A stretch of 37,065 nucleotides of DNA from Burkholderiales bacterium (GTDB lineage: Bacteria > Pseudomonadota > Gammaproteobacteria > Burkholderiales > Ga0077523): assembly GCA_022843925.1 (NCBI GenBank), contig JALHMS010000039.1, positions 1 through 37,065 of the forward strand, given 5' to 3'. Of this stretch, positions 7,452 through 15,863 are shown piece by piece (within the stretch, counting starts at the first letter, position 1; each line of letters opens with the position of its first letter). The notes under the pieces are model-generated. The model searched no databases. It had not been told where the DNA came from and worked only from the letters and a program-made list of their open reading frames with translations. Both the position numbers and the translations under genes were made by a program.

Positions 7452-8612
7452 ATGTTCCAACGCGCTCTTGTCGCCACGCTGTACTGCGCCACGCTTGCCG
7501 CGAGCGCGGCCACGGCTTCAGCCGCCACGATCGGCCTGATGGCGCCCCTGTCCGGGCCGCAGGCACTCGTCGGTCAGGACCAGGTCGATGGTTTCCTGCT
7601 TGCACTCGAGCAGCACGGCGGCAAGCTGGGTGGTCAGCCGACCACCGTCGTCAAGGAGGACGACCAGTTGAGGCCGGAGATCGGCCAGCAGGCAGTGCGC
7701 AAGCTGATCGACAAGGACAAGGCCGATGCCATCGTCGGACTGTCGTTTTCGAACGTGCTCATGGGAAGCCTCGCGCGACTCACCGAGTCGGGCGTGGTCG
7801 CGATAGCGACCAACGCGGGCCCTTCGCCGCTGGCGGGCGCGCAGTGCAAGCCCAATGTCTTTTCGATGGCCTGGCAGAACGACGGTGCCGCTGAAGCGAT
7901 GGGCAAGTTCGCACAGGACCGCGGCCTCAAGCGCGTCTATCTGATGGCGCCGAACTATCAGGCTGGCAAGGACATGCTCGCGGGCTTCAAGCGCTTCTAC
8001 AAGGGGCAGGTGGTCGACGAGGTCTACACGCAGGTCAACCAGCCCGACTATTCGGCGGAGATCGCGCAATTGCAGGCGGCCAGGCCCGATGCGCTGTTCG
8101 TCTTCTACCCGGGCGGCATGGGCATCAACTTCGTCAAGCAGCTGAACCAGGCCGGGCTGAGTGGCAAGCTGCCGCTGTACTCCGTGTTCACGGTCGACGG
8201 CACGACGCTCCCCTCGCTTCGCGAGGCTGCCGTTGGCGTCGTCAGCGGTGGCATGTACGACGCGTCCCTCGACAACCCCGAGAACCGCAGATTCGTGGCG
8301 GCGTTCGAGGCGAAGTACAAGCGCGCGCCCAGTCTGTACGCGGCCACCGGATACGACGCGGCAAACCTGCTCGACATCGCATTGCGGAAGGCGGGCGGTG
8401 ACCCGAAGAAGCTCGCCGTGGCGGTGAAGGCCGCCGGCAGCGAACTGAGATCGGTACGTGGCCCGTTCGCCTTCGGCAGGAACAACATGCCCGTGCAGGA
8501 CTACTACGCCTTCGAGACCGCACGCGATGGCGGCAAGGTCGTGACCCGCCTGGTCGGCACCCCTTTCAAGGCGCATGTCGACCCGTACGCCGCGCAGTGC
8601 ACGCTGCCTTGA
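7452..8612 (+). CDS. ABC importer substrate-binding protein (Liv type)
   Basis: This periplasmic type-1 binding protein has 386 residues. A signal peptide (MFQRALVATLYCATL...) ends near ASAATASA-AT. Mature motifs are IGLMAPLSGPQALVGQDQVDG at the N-terminus, FVFYPGGMG in the middle and YAATGYDAANLLDIA near the C-terminus. It belongs to the branched-chain amino acid/aromatic acid group. The ATG follows GGAGGAAG. It starts 78 bases after the ferredoxin gene with no visible terminator between, so it probably shares the transcript. Its ligand is therefore likely salicylate, gentisate or a precursor; that is inferred from position only. Confidence 0.88.
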   Translation: MFQRALVATLYCATLAASAATASAATIGLMAPLSGPQALVGQDQVDGFLLALEQHGGKLGGQPTTVVKEDDQLRPEIGQQAVRKLIDKDKADAIVGLSFSNVLMGSLARLTESGVVAIATNAGPSPLAGAQCKPNVFSMAWQNDGAAEAMGKFAQDRGLKRVYLMAPNYQAGKDMLAGFKRFYKGQVVDEVYTQVNQPDYSAEIAQLQAARPDALFVFYPGGMGINFVKQLNQAGLSGKLPLYSVFTVDGTTLPSLREAAVGVVSGGMYDASLDNPENRRFVAAFEAKYKRAPSLYAATGYDAANLLDIALRKAGGDPKKLAVAVKAAGSELRSVRGPFAFGRNNMPVQDYYAFETARDGGKVVTRLVGTPFKAHVDPYAAQCTLP

Positions 8613-8622
8613 GTCAGTCGGC

Positions 8623-9543
8623 ATGAGTCTCACCCTGCTGGTCGCGCAATTGCTCAACGGGCTGCAGTACGGCGTACTGCTGTTCCTGCTGGCAGCGGGG
8701 CTGACGCTGGTGTTCGGGGTCATGAGCTTCGTGAACCTCGCGCACGGCTCCCTGTACATGATCGGCGCCTACGCCGGCGCCTTGGCCTACGGGGCCAGCG
8801 GGTCGTTCGCGGTCGGCATCTTGGCGGCCATGGCTGCCGCGCTGGCGATCGGGCTGGTGCTGGAAGTCACCATCGTCTCGCGCCTGTACCGGCGCGACCA
8901 TCTGGATCATGTGCTCGCGACCTTCGGTCTGGTCATGTTCTTCAACGAGCTGGTCCGCATCCTGTGGGGGCCGCAGCCGATCTTCGTGCAAGTTCCCGAC
9001 GTGCTGAGCGGCACGGTCGATCTGTTCGGGTTCACCTATTCCTCGTACCGCTTCGCGATCATCGCCGTGGGTCTCGTGGTTGCCGTGGGCTCACGGCTGC
9101 TGATCCACAAGACACGGATCGGAATGCTCATCCGCGCTGGCGCGCAGAACCCGCAACTGGTGAGCGCGCTCGGCGTGAACATCGGGCTGCTCAACGCGCT
9201 GCTGTTCGGTGTCGGCGCAATGTTGGCGGGCGTGGCCGGCGCCATGGCCGGGCCCGTGCTGTCGGTGCAGTCGGGCATGGGTGAGCCGGTCCTGATCACG
9301 ACGCTGGTGGTCATCGTCATCGGCGGCATCGGTTCGGTGTCGGGCGCGTTCTACGCCGCCTTGATCGTTGGCGTGGTCGATACGCTCGGGCGCGTGTTCC
9401 TGCCGCTGATCCTGCGGCAACTGACGGAGCGCTCGATCGCCGATGCAGCCGGGCCTGCACTGGCCTCGATGAGCGTCTATGTGCTGATGGCCGCGGTGCT
9501 GGCGCTGCGTCCCCAAGGGCTGTTTCCCGCTCGTCGGGGCTGA
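8623..9543 (+). CDS. ABC importer permease, LivH type
   Basis: This inner-membrane permease of 306 residues has about eight hydrophobic segments. It opens with LLVAQLLNGLQYGVLLFLLAAGLTLVFGVMSFVNLAHGSLYM, a stretch highly typical of LivH (its core VFGVMSFVNLAHG is the landmark). The EAA-like loop near GVGAMLAGVAGAMAGP contacts the ATPase. The gene begins ten bases after the binding protein and is followed ten bases later by the second permease, so all five importer genes form one unit. Specificity for an aromatic acid is inferred from the upstream catabolic genes. Confidence 0.9.
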   Translation: MSLTLLVAQLLNGLQYGVLLFLLAAGLTLVFGVMSFVNLAHGSLYMIGAYAGALAYGASGSFAVGILAAMAAALAIGLVLEVTIVSRLYRRDHLDHVLATFGLVMFFNELVRILWGPQPIFVQVPDVLSGTVDLFGFTYSSYRFAIIAVGLVVAVGSRLLIHKTRIGMLIRAGAQNPQLVSALGVNIGLLNALLFGVGAMLAGVAGAMAGPVLSVQSGMGEPVLITTLVVIVIGGIGSVSGAFYAALIVGVVDTLGRVFLPLILRQLTERSIADAAGPALASMSVYVLMAAVLALRPQGLFPARRG

Positions 9544-9553
9544 GGGCCACGTC

Positions 9554-10549
9554 ATGAAGACTTCGTCCGCTTTTCGGCCGTCCACCTGGATCCCTCTGCT
9601 GCTGCTGGGGCTGCTGGCCATCGTGCCCACCGTGGCATCCGGATTCGACCAACCGTACTGGACGGCCTTCTTCGCCAGAATCCTCATCTATGCCGTCGCA
9701 GCCAGTGCACTGAACCTGGCGCTCGGGTACGGCGGACTCGTCAGTTTCGGCCACGCGCTGTTCCTCGGCATCGGTGCGTATGCGGTAGGCCTGTGCGCGT
9801 TCCACGGCATCGGAAGCGGTTGGCTGCACTTGCTGGTCGCGGTGGCGGCGGCTGCGGCTGCGGCACTGGTGATCGGCGCCATCAGTCTGCGAACGTCCGG
9901 CATGGCATTCATCATGATCACGCTTGCCTTCGCGCAGATGGGCTACTTCCTGCTGGTGAGTCTCAAGCACTACGGTGGCGACGACGGGCTCTCCGTCGGC
10001 AGCACGAGCCGTTTCGGCCCGTTCGATCTGGGTTCGACGTCCGCGGTGTACTACGCCGCGTGGCTGGTGCTCGTTGCCATTCTCTGGTCGATGGCGCGTG
10101 TCCGCGTCGCCCCGTTCGGAATGGCGCTTCGCGGTGCCCGTCAGAATGTGAAGCGTGTCGATGCCATCGGCCTCCAGGCGCATCACGTGCGACTGGTCGC
10201 GTTCGTCCTCTCGGGCATGGCGTGCGCGGTGGCCGGTGTGCTGCTGGCCAACCTGAATGCGTTCGTCTCTCCGAGCACGTTGGCCTGGACGGTGTCGGGC
10301 GAACTCATCGTGATGGTGGTCCTGGGCGGTATCGGCACGGTGTTCGGGCCATTCCTCGGTGCGCTGCTCTTCTTCGTGCTCGAGGAAGTTCTGAAGGGGT
10401 TCACCGAGCACTGGATGGCGGTGTTCGGTCCGGTGGTCGTCCTGGTGGCGCTCTTCGGGCGACGCGGCATCGCTGGCTGGCTGGAGGCGCTGAACCGGAA
10501 GCGGCCGTCTCCTGGACCGCCTGACATCGTCGCGCCGGGGAGGGCGTGA
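9554..10549 (+). CDS. ABC importer permease, LivM type
   Basis: This is the second permease of the heterodimer, 331 residues with about eight to ten membrane spans. The LivM landmarks are ALNLALGYGGLVSFGHALFLG near residues 53-73 and GMACAVAGVLLANLNAFVSP in the ATPase-contact region. The extra N-terminal span is usual for LivM compared with LivH. Its TGA (10547-10549) overlaps the ATG of the ATPase that follows, a sign of translational coupling. Confidence 0.9.
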   Translation: MKTSSAFRPSTWIPLLLLGLLAIVPTVASGFDQPYWTAFFARILIYAVAASALNLALGYGGLVSFGHALFLGIGAYAVGLCAFHGIGSGWLHLLVAVAAAAAAALVIGAISLRTSGMAFIMITLAFAQMGYFLLVSLKHYGGDDGLSVGSTSRFGPFDLGSTSAVYYAAWLVLVAILWSMARVRVAPFGMALRGARQNVKRVDAIGLQAHHVRLVAFVLSGMACAVAGVLLANLNAFVSPSTLAWTVSGELIVMVVLGGIGTVFGPFLGALLFFVLEEVLKGFTEHWMAVFGPVVVLVALFGRRGIAGWLEALNRKRPSPGPPDIVAPGRA

Positions 10550-11295
10550 TGGCGGCGTTGCAGACCGAGAATCTCGTCAGGCGCTACGGGGCGCTGCTGG
10601 TGACGGACAACGTTTCGCTGGACATCCGCAGCGGGGAACTGCATGCGCTGATCGGCCCCAACGGTGCCGGCAAGACGACGCTGATCAATCAGCTGAGCGG
10701 CGAGCTTCGGTCCAACGCCGGCCGTATCCACTTCGATGGGCAAGAGATCACGTCCGCCCCGGTCCACCAGCGGGCACGCAGCGGATTGCTTCGCTCGTAC
10801 CAGATCACCTCGATCTTCGAGGAATTCACTGTGCTGGAGAACGCGGCCCTGGCGGCCGTCGGCACCAGCCTGAACGCCTGGCGCTTCTGGCGGCCGATGC
10901 TCGACGACAGCCGGGCGCGCGCGGCTGCCGAGGAAGCGGTGGAGGTGGCGGGACTCACCGCGTTCGCCGAAACCGTCGCGGGCGAGTTGGCATACGGGCA
11001 GCGACGCCAGCTGGAGCTTGCGATGACGCTCGCCGCGAAGCCCAAGTTTCTACTGCTCGACGAGCCGATGGCCGGGATGAGCGCGAAGGAGTCGGCCGCC
11101 GTCACCGAACTGCTGCGCGGCCTCAAGCGCCGCTACACGATTCTGCTCGTCGAGCACGACATGGACGCGGTGTTCGCGCTCGCGGACCGCATCAGCGTGC
11201 TCGTCTACGGGCGCGTGATCTTCACAGGTACCGCCGACGAGATCCGTGCGCACCCCGAGGTGCGCGCGGTGTATCTGGGCGAGGAGACGGACTGA
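10549..11295 (+). CDS. ABC importer ATPase, LivG type
   Basis: This cytoplasmic ATP-binding subunit has 248 residues. Walker A is GPNGAGKTT (from about residue 36), the signature is LAYGQRRQLELAMTLA, Walker B is FLLLDEPMAGM, and the H-loop is in LLVEHDMDAV. The LivG-specific YQITSIFEEFTVLENAAL segment is present. I chose the ATG at 10549 over a GTG one codon earlier because GGGGAGGG is well placed for it and ATG/TGA overlap is typical. It pairs with the next gene to form the importer's ATPase dimer. Confidence 0.9.
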   Translation: MAALQTENLVRRYGALLVTDNVSLDIRSGELHALIGPNGAGKTTLINQLSGELRSNAGRIHFDGQEITSAPVHQRARSGLLRSYQITSIFEEFTVLENAALAAVGTSLNAWRFWRPMLDDSRARAAAEEAVEVAGLTAFAETVAGELAYGQRRQLELAMTLAAKPKFLLLDEPMAGMSAKESAAVTELLRGLKRRYTILLVEHDMDAVFALADRISVLVYGRVIFTGTADEIRAHPEVRAVYLGEETD

Positions 11296-11305
11296 GGATG
11301 CCCCC

Positions 11306-12025
11306 ATGACGCCGCCGTTTCTTTCCGTCCGAGGGCTCCAGGCAGGATACGGCCGCGCCCAGGTGCTGTTCGACGTTTCGTTCGAGGTGCGGCCGGGACA
11401 GGTGATCACACTGCTCGGCCGCAACGGGATGGGACGCTCGACGACGGTCAAATGCCTCTTCGGGATGCTGCCGATCTCGGCCGGCAATATCGAGGTGGCC
11501 GGTGAACGTGCGAACGGACTGCCGTCCCACCGCGTTGCGCGTCGAGGTCTCGCCCTGGTGCCCGAGGGCCGCCAGATCTTCTCTGCGCTGACAGTGGAAG
11601 AGAACATGGTGGCGACGGCCTTTGTGCCACGAGGCTACCCGACCGCTCAGGCATGGACCCTCGACCGCGTGTACGCGTTTTTTCCGCGGCTGAAGGAAAG
11701 GCGTTCCAATCTCGGTTCGCAGCTTTCCGGCGGCGAGCAGCAGATGCTTGCCATCGGCCGCGCGCTGATGACCAACCCGAAGCTCCTCGTGCTGGATGAA
11801 GCGACCGAGGGATTGGCGCCGCTCGTCCGCGAGGAGATCTGGCAGACGTTGGCCGAGTTGAAGCGGGAAGGTCTGGCGCTGATCGTGATCGACAAGAATG
11901 TGGGCCGGCTGCTGCCCCTCGCCGATCGACACGTCGTGATCGAGAAGGGGCGCGTCGTCTGGGAGGGCGACAGCGCGGCGCTGCAGGCGCAGCCCGATAT
12001 CGTCCACCAGTATCTCGGCGTGTGA
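11306..12025 (+). CDS. ABC importer ATPase, LivF type, altered Walker A
   Basis: This is the second ATPase, 239 residues. The signature LSGGEQQMLAIGRALM, Walker B LLVLDEATEGLAPL and the PEGRQIF segment are standard for LivF. The Walker A reads GRNGMGRSTT: the usually essential Lys (residue 44, GxxGxGK) is Arg, encoded by CGC. In most ABC ATPases this Lys contacts the ATP phosphates, so activity could be lowered, leaving LivG to do most of the work. It may also be a tolerated variant of this subgroup. The ATG at 11306 follows a GAGGA site. The catabolic/transport unit ends here. Confidence 0.88.
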   Translation: MTPPFLSVRGLQAGYGRAQVLFDVSFEVRPGQVITLLGRNGMGRSTTVKCLFGMLPISAGNIEVAGERANGLPSHRVARRGLALVPEGRQIFSALTVEENMVATAFVPRGYPTAQAWTLDRVYAFFPRLKERRSNLGSQLSGGEQQMLAIGRALMTNPKLLVLDEATEGLAPLVREEIWQTLAELKREGLALIVIDKNVGRLLPLADRHVVIEKGRVVWEGDSAALQAQPDIVHQYLGV

Positions 12026-12138
12026 CGTCGTTCCGGCGGGCGGCTGCGCCACGACGATTGCCGACTTCCTGTTTCGTGGTCCCATGCGTCGATCGCCCCG
12101 GGACCCGATGTCGTCGAGTCAGCGTGCGGCGCTACCGC

Positions 12139-12477
12139 TCACCCGGCGCCGAGGCCCAGCTGCTTCATGAAGTCCTGGGTGTCCCGGAACAGCCACGCAT
12201 GACCCATGGTCCCGTCCTGCCAGTGGCCGACGGTGGCCGTGGCGATCGCAAAGCGCTTGCCGGTCGGTGGGGTCGTCTTGCCATCCGGCAGACGCATCGA
12301 TTGGGTGAAAGTGCCTGTCATCACCCCGGTGACGGTCGTCCATGTGCCCGAGCCGAAACGGATGGGGTGGGTCTTGATCGCGATATCCGGCGCGAGCACG
12401 AACATGGCTTTCGGGACCTTGCTGTGGGTGCCGATGCCGCGGGTACCTACGTCTGCAGCGCGAGCCAGGGCCTCGCG
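12139..12477 (-). pseudogene. Truncated SnoaL-like (ester cyclase family) gene
   Basis: An open frame of 113 codons without a proper start encodes the C-terminal part of a SnoaL/polyketide-cyclase-like protein. Recognisable parts are VLAPDIAIKTHPIRFGSGTW, a TGTFTQSMRLPDGKTTPPTGK stretch and the family-typical tail (HAWLFRDTQDFMKQLGLG). An in-frame TGA at 12478-12480 precedes residue REALARAAD, and the N-terminal 30-50 residues of the family are missing. An internal ATG at 12405 could start an 88-residue product but would lack part of the fold. The break lies only 14 bases from the end of modC, so a deletion or rearrangement junction is likely there. Confidence 0.65.
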
Positions 12478-12491
12478 TCAACGCATCGATG

Positions 12492-13592
12492 TCAGGCTCG
12501 CACCGGCATGATGTGAATGCCTTGCGGGTCGAGTTCGAGCCACACCGGCTGGCCCACCTCGAGTCCCATGCGCAGCATCTCCCGGGTGGTCATTTCGACA
12601 TGCACCAGCGAGGCGGGCGAAGTGGCCACCCTGCATTGCACCGTCGTCATGTCGCCCAGCCGGCTCAGTCTCGCCAGTTCGCACTGCAGGTGGTTGTGTG
12701 CCGGGTTCAAGGTCGATGGTGCCGTCGGGTGCAGCTGCACGTGTTCGCCGGATACGACCCAACGCACCGGCGTGCCGTGCTCCAGGCGACCCTTGTCGAG
12801 CACATGCAACTGGACATCGGAATCGGCGTCGCCCCACCGCAGCCGCACTGCAGGATCCTTGAGGAACACGCCGGGCTGGATATCCCGGAGCCCGACGAGC
12901 GCCGCCACGCGGGCGTTTCTCGGGCGCGACAGCACCTGCTCGGGCGTGCCGTCCTGAAGGGTGCATCCGCCGTCGAGGATGCACATCCGATCGGCGAGCA
13001 GACGCGCCTCGCGGAGATCGTGGGTCACCATCACGATCGGCAGTGCGAGGCGCTGGCGGAGCTTGATCAGTTCCTCGTACAGGACATGGCGCGTCGGCTG
13101 GTCGACGGCCGAGAACGCTTCGTCGAGGAGCAGCACCCGTGGATCCCGGGCGAGCGCCCGTGCCAGCGCGACGCGCTGCCGCTGGCCACCCGACAGTTCG
13201 TCCGGACGGCGATCTGCGAGCCCGTCCAGCTGCATGTCGTTCAGCAGCGCGTGGGCCGTCTCCGTGGCGGTTGCGCGGTCGCGGGTCCGCGGGATCGCGA
13301 GCCTCACGTTCTCCAGGGCACTCAAGTGCGGAAAGAGCGCGTAGTGCTGAAACACCATGCCGACCGGTCTGAGTTCCGCGGGGATGCGAACGCCCGCAGC
13401 GGTGTCCATCCACACGGTGTCGTCGACGGCGATGCGTGCCTCGCCCACGTCGAGGAGCCCGGCAATCGCGCGAAGCACACTGGTCTTGCCGCTGCCGGAG
13501 GGGCCGACGAGTGCCAGCAACTCGTTGTCGGCGCAGCGCAGCGCCACGTCGAGCGGAATCGGCCCCGGTTGCCGCAGCCGGACCTCTAGCAC
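12492..13592 (-). CDS. modC: Molybdate ABC transporter ATPase
   Basis: This 366-residue ATPase energises molybdate import. Walker A is GPSGSGKTS (residues 30-38), the signature is ELSGGQRQRVALARALA, Walker B is VLLLDEAFSAVD, and the H-loop is in MVTHDLREA. After about residue 290 comes a C-terminal TOBE/MOP-like domain (HNHLQCELARL...MTTREMLRMGL), which binds oxyanion and distinguishes ModC from most other ATPases. The start is GTG at 13592, 19 bases after the modB stop; no good ribosome binding site is visible, so coupling to modB is likely. It is last in the modABC order on the minus strand. Confidence 0.9.
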   Translation of the reverse strand: MLEVRLRQPGPIPLDVALRCADNELLALVGPSGSGKTSVLRAIAGLLDVGEARIAVDDTVWMDTAAGVRIPAELRPVGMVFQHYALFPHLSALENVRLAIPRTRDRATATETAHALLNDMQLDGLADRRPDELSGGQRQRVALARALARDPRVLLLDEAFSAVDQPTRHVLYEELIKLRQRLALPIVMVTHDLREARLLADRMCILDGGCTLQDGTPEQVLSRPRNARVAALVGLRDIQPGVFLKDPAVRLRWGDADSDVQLHVLDKGRLEHGTPVRWVVSGEHVQLHPTAPSTLNPAHNHLQCELARLSRLGDMTTVQCRVATSPASLVHVEMTTREMLRMGLEVGQPVWLELDPQGIHIMPVRA

Positions 13593-13611
13593 GGGAGAGC
13601 CGACCGGGACA

Positions 13612-14286
13612 TCAACGGGACCACCCGGCAGGCTGACGCGTCCGTGACAACCACGATGTGGCGACGAGGGTCAGCAGCGATGCGCCGAGCAGTGTGGCCG
13701 ACATGACGCCGGCCGATTGCAGATCGAAGGCCTGGACCCGGTCGTAGATGGAGATGGCGATCGTCCTGGTCTCGCCGGGGATGCTGCCGCCCACCATGAG
13801 CACGACCCCGAACTCACCGAGGGTGTGCGCCGCCGTCATGATCATGCCGCTCAGGATGCCGCGCCACGCGAGCGGAAGCTCCACGAGCCAGAGCGTCCTC
13901 CAGCGCGACAGGCCGCAGGTCCGCGCGGCATCGAAGAGTTCCCTGGGAATCGCCTCGAACGCGCGTTGCATCGGCATCAGCGCAAAGGGAATGTTGAAGA
14001 TGACGCTGGCCACCAGCAGCCCTTCGAACGAGAACGCGAGCGTGTGACCGGTGAGATCCCGGTACCACGAACCCGGCAGCGACGCACCGCCCATCGCGAC
14101 CAGCAAGTAGAAGCCCAGAACGGTCGGCGGAAGGATGAGAGGCAGCGCGAGGGCGGCCTCCGCCAGCGGCTTCAGCGGATGCGCACTGGTCGCCAGCCAT
14201 CGCCCGGCGACCACCCCCGCGGGGAGCAGGATGGCCGCGGTGGCGACGGCAAGCCAGAGCGAGAGTTCGAGCGCTTGCCAGTCCAT
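13612..14286 (-). CDS. modB: Molybdate ABC transporter permease
   Basis: This is an inner-membrane permease of 224 residues with five to six hydrophobic spans. The landmark segments are LPLILPPTVLGFYLL near residues 48-62 and the EAA loop DAARTCGLSRWRTLWLVELPLAWRGI. GEFGVVLMVGGSIPGETRT is the ModB-typical stretch before the last helices. The length is that of ModB. It sits 21 bases after modA and 19 before modC. Confidence 0.92.
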   Translation of the reverse strand: MDWQALELSLWLAVATAAILLPAGVVAGRWLATSAHPLKPLAEAALALPLILPPTVLGFYLLVAMGGASLPGSWYRDLTGHTLAFSFEGLLVASVIFNIPFALMPMQRAFEAIPRELFDAARTCGLSRWRTLWLVELPLAWRGILSGMIMTAAHTLGEFGVVLMVGGSIPGETRTIAISIYDRVQAFDLQSAGVMSATLLGASLLTLVATSWLSRTRQPAGWSR

Positions 14287-14307
14287 GGTCGATGCAACGT
14301 CGCCGGG

Positions 14308-15081
14308 TCAGCTCTGCGCTTCGGCCGGCAGGACGAATCCGTAACGCCGGAAGATGGCGCGGGCGGCCGGTTGCTGAAGCCATGCGTGGAACGCACGCAC
14401 GACATCGCCCGATTTCTTCGTGAGAACCATCCGCTGCTTCAGCGGTTGATGAAGGCTCTCGGGCACGAGGACATAGGCTCCGGTGTTGGCGAAACTCGGC
14501 GCCATCGCGAGCGACAGCGCGATGATGCCGCCCTGGGTGGAGCCCGAAACGGCGAACTGGGCAGCCTGCGACACGTTCTCCCCCAGGACGAGCTTCGGCT
14601 CGATGGCCGTCCAGAGACCGATGCTTTGGAGCGCCTGCATCGCTGCGCGACCGTAGGGCGCGTGTTCCGGGTTGGCGATCGCGAATTTCTTGAGTCGACC
14701 GTCTGCCAGCGCTCGCCGCAGGTCGGCGAACTCGGTATCCGCCTTGATGGGGGAACCCTTGGGCACGAAAAGCACGATCCGCCCGGTGGCGTAGAGCGCG
14801 CCGCGATCGATGGTGAGACCCTGGTCGGCGAGCTTGAAGACGAGGTCCTCGTCGGCGGACAGGAACATCTGGAAGGGGGCGTCCTGGCTGATCTGCCGGT
14901 AGAAGTTGCCGGAGGATCCGTAGACCACCCGGACTTCCTTCCCGGTCTGCTTCTGGTACAGACCGACCATCTCGTCCAAGGCGAACTTGAGGTCCGACGC
15001 GGCGGCGATCACCGGGGCGTCCTGGGCGAACGCACTCCACGAGGCGAGCAACAGCAAGGTTCCCAACAGCTTCGCGAGCAT
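14308..15081 (-). CDS. modA: Molybdate-binding periplasmic protein
   Basis: This 257-residue exported protein binds molybdate or tungstate in the periplasm and delivers it to ModB. A signal peptide (MLAKLLGTLLLLASWSAFA) is followed by the mature start QDAPVIAAASDLKFALDEM. Ligand-loop motifs AAASDL and YGSSGNFYRQI carry the Ser residues expected to bind the oxyanion. FQMFLSADED and NPEHAPYGRAAMQAL are also family motifs. It is first in the operon, with a ModE-like sequence about 27 bases upstream. The signal peptide lacks the lipobox seen in Gram-positive versions. Confidence 0.92.
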   Translation of the reverse strand: MLAKLLGTLLLLASWSAFAQDAPVIAAASDLKFALDEMVGLYQKQTGKEVRVVYGSSGNFYRQISQDAPFQMFLSADEDLVFKLADQGLTIDRGALYATGRIVLFVPKGSPIKADTEFADLRRALADGRLKKFAIANPEHAPYGRAAMQALQSIGLWTAIEPKLVLGENVSQAAQFAVSGSTQGGIIALSLAMAPSFANTGAYVLVPESLHQPLKQRMVLTKKSGDVVRAFHAWLQQPAARAIFRRYGFVLPAEAQS

Positions 15082-15107
15082 TCGGTTTCTCTCCGGGCGG
15101 GGCAGGG

Positions 15108-15132
15108 CGTTATGTTATCACCTATACATCGA
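15108..15132 (-). promoter_or_regulatory. ModE-like operator upstream of modA
   Basis: CGTTATGTTATCACC followed by TATACAT closely tracks the E. coli modA operator, in which CGTTATATTGTCGCC leads to TACATAACG. The left half CGTTAT is exact and the central TC.CCTA is kept. The right half diverges (ATCGATATCG instead of ATAACG), although CGATATCG is itself a palindrome. The position, 27 bases upstream of the modA start codon, fits repression by molybdate-loaded ModE. No modE gene lies in this window. Confidence 0.5.
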
Positions 15133-15137
15133 TATCG

Positions 15138-15796
15138 GCCCTGGCGCGATGCTCGATCCGCAAGGGTGGGCGGGCCTGCGCGACGCGCCGGGGTGTCTGC
15201 GTCCATGCCGTTTCGACGACTACTCGAGGTTGCCGTCGTGCCGGATCCGGCGTGGCAGGAGTGTTTCCGCTTGGTCCGATCAAACAAAGCGTGATGTTTC
15301 CGAGGCATTTCGGTGGCTCCGGATGGGTCGTCGCCAGGATCGGGCAGTCCTGCGCTTGCGGCGAACCCGGACCGACGATCCGCACGACTTTCGTGCTACG
15401 GTCCTGCGCGGCAATCCGGCTACGAGAAGTCAGACCAGTGCGTCATCGGGCGGATGTCCTCTGAAGCGGTCGAGACTCCATAGCCGGAAGGCCGCAGGAC
15501 CACTTCCCATTCACTCCGTCGTGCCCCCGACAGCGATCCTGGCCATCCTGTCCGGGGTCCACCGTCGGCGGCGCAAGTTTTCTTTAGGGAGACTCTGATC
15601 TGCTCGCGCGGATCGCGCTGCCACCACCCTGTGGTGCTGGCAAGGCGCGAAGTGCAGCCCGTATCGGGAATATGGGTCAGCCGAGCAACGCTGACAGCGC
15701 CGCAGGGCAGAAGCAACCCGGAGGGACGGCACGGCCCAGGGCCGCTGGCACTGTCGGACGGGCCTGATGTGCGTCGAGCACACGGTGGCCCGTACC
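15138..15796. other. Long intergenic stretch without a recognisable gene
   Basis: This stretch separates the divergently transcribed modA and the cysteine-rich exported protein gene. Open frames exist on both strands, but none matches a family I know, and they overlap one another without a clear ribosome binding site. I see no repeats, tRNA or insertion-sequence ends. It probably contains the leader of one or both flanking genes plus decayed sequence. Confidence 0.4.
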
Positions 15797-15825
15797 TTCG
15801 CGCCATCGGCCCCGGGGCGTACCAT
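15797..15825 (+). promoter_or_regulatory. Candidate promoter of the Cys-rich protein gene
   Basis: TTCGCG (15797-15802) and TACCAT (15820-15825) are separated by exactly 17 bases and lie 38 bases before the ATG at 15864. They match three and four of six consensus positions respectively. Spacing and position are good, the boxes are only fair, and no other candidate stands out. Confidence 0.3.
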
Positions 15826-15863
15826 GGCGTCCGTGCAAATAGATCAGAGTTTTCCAAGGCACG

